Shown piece by piece: positions 46,535-56,026 of a stretch of DNA of 64,000 nucleotides (within the stretch, counting starts at the first letter, position 1; each line of letters opens with the position of its first letter). Source of the DNA: Ciborinia camelliae (lineage: Eukaryota > Ascomycota > Leotiomycetes > Helotiales > Sclerotiniaceae); the NCBI GenBank assembly GCA_025890175.1, contig JANPYM010000004.1:2241862-2305861 (forward strand). The letters run 5' to 3'. The position numbers were made by a program, and so were the translations under genes. The notes under the pieces were generated by a model. That model was not told the DNA's origin and made no database searches. It was given only the letters and a program-made list of their open reading frames with translations.

Positions 46535-48115
46535 ATGGAGCCGGATCTTGAAGCTGCTGCTGAAGCCCCCCGCGTAAGTCCAGCAATGCGCACGTCTTCA
46601 CAACGTGACAATATTGATGACTGCTTCCAGCATGAGGCTGGGGCACGTCCAGAAGCTCTTCAGTCTGAAGGAATTCGTCGTCGTAACACTGATCAGGCTA
46701 CTGACAGCGTGCGAGACACCAATGTCTCCTCCACTGATACGGAGCGGACCCTGGGCGGCGATTTGGATAACGGAAAGTGGAACATCAAAGGTATCTACTA
46801 GATCAAAAAGAACCATGAAAGGAGACTAACTGGGAGAAATTTGAAGCTTAAGTGATTGCTTGGTGGAGAAAGCGAGTACTAGATGACATGAAGGGCTCGC
46901 CCCCTCCCATACTGATGAGCGAGGAAGAGTTGCAGACGAACGAGAAAAAACTCACCCATGACGAGAAGATTGAGATGTTGAAGAAAGACTATATATGTAA
47001 GTATTCCCGTAACATTGCCATGTTGCGAAGGAATCATCGACTAATGAAAAGTAGGGGAGGATTTCGAAACAGGTATACCGAGGCTTGCGCGTTGGCAGCT
47101 AACAGACAGAGACTTTACAATCTGCCGTAGATTTGACGAGAATCATATGCGTATTCTGATTCATTTGCAAATCTAGCTCACGGCAATGGCACGAGAACTT
47201 CGAAGACGGAATGAAAAGGATGCAGCAGCGGCAAAAGAAACACCGGAGCGTCACAGACTGAAAGGGCACCTACATTGGAAAGAAGGATCAATCATCGAAG
47301 GCTCTAATCATGAGAGTCACTATTGTGAATGGGTTGAAGACACACTGATGACCAAGTTGATGGCTAACCAAGGGCAATATGGTCAGGATCGATCTTTGTG
47401 AAAGAGAGCACTACTAATGGGCCAAACAGATAGAATTTTGCTGGCATATGCGCCAATCCGTGCTCTACCTCGCCCTCCAGCACACAGTTACCGCTCATTC
47501 TTTTACTGGATATTAAATCAAAGACCCCTCAGCGTCCCCAAAATTGGGGAGTCCGCCGAGGAGTTTATATATCATCACTAGGATTTCATTTCCTTCAACG
47601 ACAGAGACAGAGATCATCCCTTCCACAAATTGATCGATAGCCATCTTTTCAAGAGCCCTTGGTCTCCTCTCAAGGTGAGATTAAAACTTCTTCTTGGTGT
47701 TCGCGGACCTGCTATTAAATTGTTTAGCAACCTTCGAACCAAGAAGAGATACTGACACCTTTTAGCGGCTCCTCAAGAAGAAAGGAGATGTAGATACATC
47801 ATATTATGATGAAAGGTTCCAGTTCATTCTAGCCCACACCTTGTCGCTTGGTATTTTAACTGGCATGCTCCTTACTCCGATCTGCCTCTTGTTTCTACTT
47901 GAACTCTCTCGCGGACTCATGACACTGGTTGTATTCATCTTCACTATTCTGACATATATCATCATTGCCGTCGGTACTGCTGCCAGCCAGTTCGAAGCGT
48001 TTGTGGCGACCGTTGCGTATGTACTAGCCGTCCGAGAAAGATCAATCTTGCTAACATCGATAGATATTGCGCTTTTCTAGTGCAGTTCCTGGGGAATCTC
48101 GGACGTGAGAATTAA
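46535..48115 (+). pseudogene. DUF6594-family membrane protein, broken by three in-frame stops
   Basis: Proposed exons are 46535-46790, 46853-46996, 47052-47674, 47766-48016 and 48064-48115, all joining in phase. Exon 3 holds the N-terminal core of DUF6594: GIPRLARWQLTDRDFTICRRFDENHMRILIHLQ, then the charged helix LTAMARELRRRNEKD and YAPIRALPRPPAHSYR. Exons 4-5 hold the C-terminal three-helix membrane part, including ILTGMLLTPICLLFLLEL, TLVVFIFTILTYIIIAVGTAA and SQFEAFVATVAYCAFLVQFLG. Exon 3 contains TAG at 47174, TGA at 47399 and TAG at 47579, all in the same frame as the homology, so no full-length product can be made without readthrough. The splice sites remain intact, which suggests recent loss. 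The family is expanded in plant-associated ascomycetes and its function is unknown. Exons 1-2 are the least certain. Confidence 0.8.
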
Positions 48116-50941
48116 GGGGATACAGGATGCAGAATGATTCAGATTTGAAGCTCCCTTCACGCGAGAGCAAAGATCTGAGGAGGAAAACTGGATGATCCTT
48201 TCATTTGTTCGTTCATCTTTTTCGCTAGCTACTGCTTATGAGTAATGGGTCTAGGCGTGATTATGTCACTCGTTTGTGCGTTGGTATTTCGATGTTATCA
48301 TAGTGAGAAAATTCCATAAATTTGATTTTTGCAGAAATGTATCCTCGGAAAGAAGGGTTCTCAAGAGACTTGTGAGGTAGTACAAAAAACTCTTCAGTAC
48401 AAGGCTCGGCTGTGAGTCGGATAACTGTTAGGCATCACCTGTGTATGATTCATCACTTTTTCTTCGGGTCGACCCCGTCCACAAGGAAGTCAGTACCGTA
48501 AGTCAAGGATACGAAATTATCCAATAATTATCCGAGTGATATTCAGGGGAAATCTCGCCTCACTTTTGGGTTTCACGTACATTGATTCAGATTCAATTAC
48601 CGCTCTCTTATTTTCCCACCCAGAAACAAGACAAGCATATTTTCAAGGTTATCAATCCCACTCGGGAGTTCGTTCGGTAGAAGTTTATGGTACAATGGCA
48701 GAGCTCATCATCATTGTATTTACGTTCCAACGCATGTTCAAGAAGAGCAAAACACTTTCATATCCAGACATTAAACCACCAGAAGCTAAATTCATGCAAA
48801 TAAAATTTGGAAGATTACGAGCACCGCTTTTGTCCGAAATTTGACTTGAGGTTCAATTAATTTTACCATAGATCGTGGGGGCTAAGCCCTAATATGCTGG
48901 TTGTCGGGCCACTGAGACAAATACCTAGTAAACAAACGCACCGACCACTCTGAATTACCACTCCAACAAGCTAGCTAGCCAGGTGTAATCTTACACTTCG
49001 GTCAGCCTTGGGCTTTTGATATAGATTCATCTCTTCATAAAAATGATACGTGAAGTTCGCCCAACCTTTAGCCTCGGACAGTGAAGGGAGTAGTATACGG
49101 AGTATTTTCTATACGCAATCAAGAATACCCCCTTATTACTGTTGTATTATTGTACATAAGGTTAAAATATGTACAGTAGCAGTGTGGGATAATACATATA
49201 TTTCAATATATATGATTGGATTTCATATCACTAAAACTATTGAATATCTCCTATAATATTATATGTCACTAAAAATATATTGAAATACTATTATTTATTT
49301 CGATTAAAATTCTATTTATTGATATCTGTTTCGTCTAATACTAATAATTGCATTCCATGTTGGATTCAGCAATGACCCTGAGGAGACCTGTTTGTTCTCT
49401 GGATTTTCTTCTCGGTACCAAGCGTATCCACAAAAGAATATATAGGAAGATGTATTACCGGTAGCTAATCTATTAGTTGATTCTGTCTTGCGGTGAGCAG
49501 CAAGAGAAATAAATTCCTCAGAGGATGCTCTAACCGATAATTCTGCCCAATCTTAAAGGATGTTGTATGAATAAGCAAGCGATTGAATGGCAATCAGGGA
49601 AATATACGGGACTGCAGTTTTATTCACAGAAGTGCAATTACTACTGATTCTGAATATCACGTAGCGCAAGTCGTTTGACCAAATACATAAAAGGGAAGTC
49701 CGGCTTTTGATTGTGCCATCTTATCCAACAGTTCCTGGCAACTAAGCATTCATATTTGACATGAGAATAGTGTGTTGGAGAACCGGAGGCGGCTACAGGC
49801 ATGCAGCAACCAAGATAATTGGGAGTTTTTGGTTTCTTTACCTTTTCTCATGTCATTGAAGTAGTACGAAGTTACCTTTTGCTTGTGCTGCCACTCATTG
49901 ATCTCCAAACCTGAAAATGTTTGGTTTTTTTTAGTGGTAGGTGGTGCAGTTGGTACATTGTTTGGAAACAATATGTATAACTCCCCCTCGCCCAAAAATT
50001 CAAAGTATTGTCCCTCAATTAATATCCAGAGGCCAGCGTAATGCGTACTTTCCAAGATGCAGAAGAGAAAGACTGAAGGAGATTTGTCCCAAGAAGCGTA
50101 AAACGTAGAGAGATACTCGCAGTTCTCTAATGATTTGATGACCCGAGAACTAATGGGGCTGGATGCTCAAAATTTGGTTGTTCCCTCGAATGACATTTTT
50201 TTCATCCCACACCCTTTCAAACATGAAAAATATATCTTCGTTTATGGCATGGCCATATATGGAAGTTATGAGCTCGAGTCGACTATTCCATCTGAGAGGA
50301 AGGTCTCATCGTTGACATCGACTCAAGGTTCAAAGCGTTTTTGTATAAACTGTCTTCTGGTCGATTGTACCCTTTCAGGCAAGGGCTGATAATTTTTGAG
50401 TGAAGTCAATAACTTTATTGGTCTTTTCATATTATCTGAGATTCTGAAAATATATTTGGTACCAATTCATACCTACCTCCAGCTACCTATAATCTTATTT
50501 TACCTACCTTAGGTAGTCATTGTCAAGAAGAGGCCGGTGCTGGATGAAGTCCGGCCCGATGTTTGTTGTAAGATCCATATTGGGTTGATAGTACCATGAC
50601 CTGATTTATTCTTCACACACCCCCGAGGATACTACCCAACTGCCTAGGTAGGTATAGGTAGGTAACGCGTAGAGCGAATGAATAACCTTGGAAGAATCAA
50701 TGCGAAGCAAATATGAGAGGTTTGCCAATATTGATCGACCTTATACGTAGGTCCACGGGTACCTACCTACTAGGTACAAGTCTTGTCTTGTCTTGTCTCG
50801 TCTTAAAGAAGGATGGATGATTTGAGGCTAACTTTGAGTGAATGTTTCATTTCCTCGTCACCTCTTGGGCTGAGAAGCACAAGCCTAACAGCACCAGCAT
50901 CAGCTACAACGCATTGAATTTCATTCATATATTGGTTCACA
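48116..50941. other. A/T-rich accessory intergenic region
   Basis: No supported gene. A 102-codon frame at 48536-48844 and frames at 49750-50055 (minus) and 50135-50389 have no recognisable domain. 49130-49340 is strongly A/T-rich with ATATTTCAATATAT-type inverted repeats. Between 50468 and 50780 there is a cluster of TACCTACC...GGTAGGTA motifs (several copies within 310 bases) just upstream of the beta-glucosidase gene. Confidence 0.5.
50468..50780. repeat. Cluster of CCTACCTAGGTAGG-type palindromic motifs
   Basis: Copies or half-copies are visible at about 50470 (ATACCTACCTCC), 50502-50517 (TACCTACCTTAGGTAG), 50640-50663 (TGCCTAGGTAGGTATAGGTAG) and 50758-50777 (GGTACCTACCTACTAGGTAC). They are non-coding and sit 160-470 bases upstream of the GH3 start codon. 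Confidence 0.7.
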
Positions 50942-53809
50942 ATGGATCATCGAAAGGAAGAAAATCAGAGCCGTAAAAGGCTTCTACGAGATTATGAGGA
51001 TAATGGACAAACTCCAATTTGCGAATCATTCGAAGATACTTATCGAATCTCTGAAGAATATGACCTCGATCCGAACCATCCTGAAGCTCCCTTGCCTGCA
51101 TACCGGACCAGTACTCAATTGAGAAAGCTGCAGCGTACCTTCTCTCGACGGTCGAAATGTCTTTTAATAATATTTGCCATTGGAATAATGTTTGGGTCGC
51201 TTCTGGCAGGAGGAGGGCTCTGGCTATACAAGAAAACACCTGAGGACGGACAATCCCCGCCATGGTATCCAACACCATTTGGAGGTACAGTATCACAATG
51301 GAGCGAGAGCTATAAGAAGGCCGCCGCATTGGTTGAGAAAATGACGTTGCCGGAAAAGGTGAACATTACCACGGGTACCGGATTTATGATGGGCCTTGCG
51401 GTTGGCACTACTGGACCTGCATTGAATGTGGGTTTTCCTGGTCTCGCATTGCAAGATGGTCCCTTGGGTATACGATTTGCCGATAATGCAACAGCTTTCC
51501 CAGCGGGTATCACTGTTGGGGCAACATTTAATAAGGAATTGATGTACAAACGGGGAAAGGCCCAGGGTAAGGAAGCTCGATTGAAGGGAATAAATGTGCT
51601 CTTGGGACCCTGTGTTGGTCCATTGGGTCGAATGCCTGCAGGTGGAAGAAACTGGGAAGGATTCGGCACGGATCCATACCTTCAAGGAGTGGCAGCAGCA
51701 AAAACTATTAAAGGCATTCAAGAAGAAGGAGTTATCGCAACAATCAAGCATTTCATTGGGAATGAACAAGAACATTTCAGACAAAGTTTTGAATGGGGTT
51801 TACCAAATGCCATGTCATCCAACATGGACGATCGCACTCTTCATGAACTGTATGGGTGGCCTTTCGGAGATAGTGTGAAAGCCGGAGTAGCTAGCGTTAT
51901 GTGCAGTTATCAAATGTTGAATAACTCATACTCGTGTGGAAACTCGAAGCTCCTCAATGGAATCTTGAAGGATGAACTTGGATTTCAAGGATTTGTTCAA
52001 TCGGATTGGCTTGCACAAAGATCTGGTGTAGCAAGTGCCCTTGCAGGGCTGGATATGACCATGCCAGGAGACGGCCTAATCTGGGCCAATGGAAAATCAT
52101 TATGGGGCCCAGAACTGAGTAAATCAGTGCTGAATGGATCCTTACCTATCTCGAGGCTCAATGACATGGTGACGCGAATCGTCGCATCTTGGTATCAGTT
52201 GGGACAAGATGATAAATCAAAATTTGATGGTAAGGGTCCCAACTTTTCCTCATGGACCAATGAGGAGAAAGGGTATGTTAATCCCGGTAGCCCGGATGAT
52301 AAGGATGAGAAAGTCATCAACAAGTTCATTTACGTCTCAGGGACGGGAGCCGAAGCACATTCTATCATAGCACGTGAAGTGGCCACCGAAGGAACCGTAC
52401 TATTGAAGAATGTTGACAATTTACTGCCTCTGAGTAAAAATGGCTGGAGCACGGATGAAAAGCATGAGCTTGTATGCAGAATTGGAATATTCGGTGACGA
52501 CGCAGGAGAGGGTGATGGCCCCAATGCGTGCCCGGATAGAGGTTGCAACAAAGGTACATTAGGCTCTGGATGGGGTTCCGGCGCGGTTGACTTTCCCTAT
52601 TTGATCTCTCCAGTCTCAGCATTGAAGAAATTGTTCAACAAGGAACATGTCAACATCACAGACTTCCCTACTAACTCTCCTCCGTTCAACCAAACCCCAG
52701 AAATTCTCAAAGACCAAGATATCTGCATCGTCTTCGTTAATTCTGATGCCGGAGAAGGATATATTTCCTACGAGGGCATCCGTGCGGACCGTAATGACCT
52801 GAATTTACAACATGGAGGCGATAAGCTTGTGAAACAGGTCGCTGAAGGCTGTGGAGGAGGGCAGGGTAGCACAATCGTGGTAATCCATGCTGTAGGACCA
52901 GTTGTTATGGACGAGTGGATCGATCTTCCAGGAGTCAAAGCTGTACTGATGGCAAATCTTCCTGGGCAAGAGAGTGGAAATGCAATTGGTGATGTTCTTG
53001 TCGGAAACGTCAATCCCAGTGGCAAGCTACCTTACACCATCGGGAAGTCCCTAAAAGATTATGGTCCCGGTGGTCAAGTCATGTATTATCCAAATGGTCC
53101 TGTTCCACAACAGGATTTCACCGAAGGATTGTACATTGATTATCGCCACTTTGATAAATATAACCTGGACCCTACCTTCGAGTTTGGATTCGGACTTTCA
53201 TATACCACGTTCGAATACACAAACCTTAAGGTGGAAGCAATTTTACCAAAATCGCCTTTCCCAGCCACTCGCCCAGATGGGATTCTTCCGCCTACTTTCG
53301 ATAGCAAGATTCCAGATCCCAAGGAGGCATTATTCCCATCCAATTTTAGGAAGCTATCTAGATTCATCTACCCATATATCGAAAAGGTTTCGGATATTAA
53401 GCAAGGTAAATATCCATATCCAGAAGGTTACAATACCATACAAATCCCATCGCCAGCTGGTGGAGACGAGGGTGGCAATCCGGACCTCTGGACTGTTTAC
53501 GCCACTGTATCGGTCGACCTCAAGAATACCGGTAGTGTTACTGGGAAAGAAGTGGCACAATTATATCTCGAATACGATAATCTCAGTGGCGAAGCTGCAA
53601 ATGTTGATTTTCCCGTTAGGGTCTTGAGAGGGTTCGAGAAAGTTGAGATCGCAAAGGGTAAGACGAAAACAGTGAAATTTGACTTGACGAGAAGAGATTT
53701 GAGTTATTGGGATGTGGTGAGGCAGAATTGGGTAATGCCTACAAAGGGAAATTTTACGATTAGGGTGGGTGCTAGTTCGAGGGATTTGAGGGTTACGGGA
53801 TCCTTGTGA
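50942..53809 (+). CDS. Membrane-anchored GH3 beta-glucosidase
   Basis: Single exon, 955 aa. Residues 1-72 are hydrophilic and cytosolic. Residues about 73-96 (CLLIIFAIGIMFGSLLAGGGLWLY) form a signal anchor, so the enzyme is a type II membrane protein. The catalytic part starts near 110 (GTVSQWSESYKKAAALVEKMTLPEKVNITTGTG). It shows GPCVGPLGRMPAGGRNWEGFGTDPYL, KHFIGNEQEHFR and VQSDWLAQ, where Asp about 355 is the nucleophile. The GH3 C-terminal sandwich follows (VLLKNVDNLLPL, GWGSGAVDFPYLISP), then a fibronectin type III-like domain (FGFGLSYTTFEY, SVTGKEVAQLYLEY, LRGFEKVEI). It cleaves beta-D-glucosides such as cellobiose. The architecture resembles Aspergillus BglE. Codon reading is uninterrupted. 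Confidence 0.94.
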   Translation: MDHRKEENQSRKRLLRDYEDNGQTPICESFEDTYRISEEYDLDPNHPEAPLPAYRTSTQLRKLQRTFSRRSKCLLIIFAIGIMFGSLLAGGGLWLYKKTPEDGQSPPWYPTPFGGTVSQWSESYKKAAALVEKMTLPEKVNITTGTGFMMGLAVGTTGPALNVGFPGLALQDGPLGIRFADNATAFPAGITVGATFNKELMYKRGKAQGKEARLKGINVLLGPCVGPLGRMPAGGRNWEGFGTDPYLQGVAAAKTIKGIQEEGVIATIKHFIGNEQEHFRQSFEWGLPNAMSSNMDDRTLHELYGWPFGDSVKAGVASVMCSYQMLNNSYSCGNSKLLNGILKDELGFQGFVQSDWLAQRSGVASALAGLDMTMPGDGLIWANGKSLWGPELSKSVLNGSLPISRLNDMVTRIVASWYQLGQDDKSKFDGKGPNFSSWTNEEKGYVNPGSPDDKDEKVINKFIYVSGTGAEAHSIIAREVATEGTVLLKNVDNLLPLSKNGWSTDEKHELVCRIGIFGDDAGEGDGPNACPDRGCNKGTLGSGWGSGAVDFPYLISPVSALKKLFNKEHVNITDFPTNSPPFNQTPEILKDQDICIVFVNSDAGEGYISYEGIRADRNDLNLQHGGDKLVKQVAEGCGGGQGSTIVVIHAVGPVVMDEWIDLPGVKAVLMANLPGQESGNAIGDVLVGNVNPSGKLPYTIGKSLKDYGPGGQVMYYPNGPVPQQDFTEGLYIDYRHFDKYNLDPTFEFGFGLSYTTFEYTNLKVEAILPKSPFPATRPDGILPPTFDSKIPDPKEALFPSNFRKLSRFIYPYIEKVSDIKQGKYPYPEGYNTIQIPSPAGGDEGGNPDLWTVYATVSVDLKNTGSVTGKEVAQLYLEYDNLSGEAANVDFPVRVLRGFEKVEIAKGKTKTVKFDLTRRDLSYWDVVRQNWVMPTKGNFTIRVGASSRDLRVTGSL

Positions 53810-54545
53810 TGCGGGGCTTATATGATAATAAAGATATGAAATTGGTGTTGGGGATTGGCATTGGGATTGGAATTATGATTGACATTGCATATAATTTTGT
53901 TGCAACATAGTCAGATATCAAGAAATTATGTTGATTTTCTTCAGACACTTTACATCATTTGGGCTTTGGTGGTTACTTTTTGATTCCCTTCCTCGGTATA
54001 AAGCCTCTCAACATCTCCAACGTTTTTAATCCCACTTAAGATTAGTGGAATGGCATCGCATGTCTAAAATCATACTATTACACAGTTGAAAGAGGCTTCA
54101 GATTTTTATCATGCCATGTTCTATTTTGCTCTGGAATTTTTCATCAATAATCTGCCGGCCAACAGCAAGGAATCTTTGACGATAGTAATGGGCAGGAATA
54201 TGCATATACTTCTATTGCACACAAAGTCACCTCCCTCTTGACAGCTCTCTTGCTTTTGAAATTCTGTTCGTCTTATTCATCGTCTCATCATTCATCGTCC
54301 CATCAACCTTGTGACGGAACCTCTGTAATCAGATATTACACCCTTGGTCCCTCTGAATCACATTCTACCGCCCCACGTTTATCGATCAATGTCATTTCCA
54401 AATTCAGTTCAACCACTTACTTACCCACTGAAACCTCGTTCCGGCAAAAAGTTTTTTTTGAGTTCCTTCGACTTCGACCTCTTGAACTCTTCATTGTCGT
54501 ACTCTATCTAAGTTTCATATCTTCATCACCAACGAATAGTCCATC
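53810..54545. other. Intergenic region
   Basis: 3' flank of the GH3 gene and upstream flank of the damaged MYND gene. No feature recognised beyond T/C-rich stretches around 54240-54540. Confidence 0.5.
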
Positions 54546-55214
54546 ATGTCCTCAGACGTGCCAAGTGGGAATCAAGAGTTCGAGATAATGATGGATAAAA
54601 CGCTACTCTACTGTCAGCTCTTCATGCTTTTGGAAATTCTCGAACGCAACATTGAAGATAGTGGTGAATATTCCTTGGAGACGGCTTCGACGAAAAATGC
54701 TTTGGGGAGGTTATACATGAGTGTGGGGGGAAATTAGAGGATGCTAAGAAGATGTTGGAGGATGCTGATAGGGTTATGAGTGGTAGGTTGCCTTTGCTTT
54801 ATCCAGGATATAAGGGTGAAGAAGGAATGCTAATAAAGCGGGTATTATAGGTGTTGATTTCAACGCAGCATTTGTACGAGATAATTTGGGGAAGTTATGG
54901 AAATGGTGGGAGATATGGTGAAGGCGAGAGCAGCTAGAGAGAGAATTCCGGGTAGTCTGATATGTTCGAATTTCAATGTATGTCCTACTCGCACTTACAA
55001 AGACGATGTGTGCAAAGCTAATAGGTTAAAATAACAGTGTCCACTCAGAATGCAAAAGATCAACTCAAAGCGACCCGATCTTAACCAATGTGGAAAATGC
55101 AATTGTGTATGGTATTGCGGCGCGGATTGTCAGAAATATGATTGGATAATGAGACATATTAAGTGGTGTAAAGTGCCCGAGACAGAGGCTGAGCAGGCGA
55201 GTCATAGTGGGTAG
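54546..55214 (+). pseudogene. MYND zinc-finger protein gene with three single-base deletions
   Basis: The frame from ATG 54546 runs to a stop at 54735, but homology-like sequence continues in shifted frames. KLEDAKKMLEDADRVMSG and LPLLYPGYKGEEG come next, then ANKAGIIGVDFNAAFVRDNLG, then EVMEMVGDMVKARAARERIPGSLICSNFN. An intron (GTATGT...CAG, about 54979-55037) joins the last to CPLRMQKINSK. The MYND part then reads CGKCNCVWYCGADCQKYDWIMRHIKWCK, with the expected Cys/His ligands. Each shift needs one missing base: in the G6 run at 54725-54730, near 54824-54829, and in the G4 run at 54888-54891. The TPR-like helices before the finger suggest a protein-protein adaptor. It is either a young pseudogene or an assembly undercalling homopolymers. 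Confidence 0.7.
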
Positions 55215-56026
55215 AAGGGCGAGGGGTGGCAGGTAGAATGTGGATAGGCGATGTTGGGAGAAAGGAGTTTAAGGAAGAGCGGTTGACGAAGGGAGCTTTT
55301 GGGTTATTATGGGAAGGCTTTGGATTCAGATGAGACGTTGGAGTCCAATTATGGATTATCGTTGGCTTTTAGTACAATGCAGATATCTCTAAAAGAGATG
55401 CCATTTACTAAAAATGAGAATTCAACTTCTTTCTCAAACCGAGTACACGATTTCTGGCCAAGGGATGCCCAGGTTCGTGGCTAAAGTATAATTTACACCC
55501 GTTGTTGTGGATACAGAGTATAAACGTTGAGAATATATTGTCCGATCTGGATCAAAATTATGAATTGCTCGTTCTTTCAACCAACGATAGCGATCAGGCA
55601 TATCACTTGATTCTCATCACATTCTAACCGTTGCGCCGGTAACATGAAAAATGCAAACCGGGACTTGAAGATTGTTATGCTTATGTAATCAATGGCACAT
55701 TACCTAGGTAGGTATGCTGAATTTCATACATTCCTGGCGTCTCTGATCGACCACCTCAAATAATGTATATGATGAGAAGTCTCACTTTAAAATGAGTTGT
55801 TATGTTTATTTGATGCGTTTGAGTGGCATGAAAGTTTGAAGAAATTCTTCGTCTTGCCACAATACATATCTCATATTAGTGCGTCCACATTTCCAACTTA
55901 TGTCCCTTCCACTGTCGCAGAAATGTCCAGTATGGAGAAGGGACGTGTGGGTCAGGTATAAAAACATCAAGTGCACCCAAGTTCTTTTAGAACTGTTTGA
56001 TAGTCGCTCGTTTTTTCATATCAAGT
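55215..56026. other. Intergenic region, possible tail of the MYND gene
   Basis: 55255-55330 may still be coding debris. The rest contains an ACCTAGGTAGGTATG motif at about 55703 and the laccase promoter. No clear gene. Confidence 0.45.

Noticed and set aside
48536..48844. 102-codon frame with a hydrophobic stretch
   Set aside because: No family recognised and it lies in a decayed region. Not enough support to call a gene.
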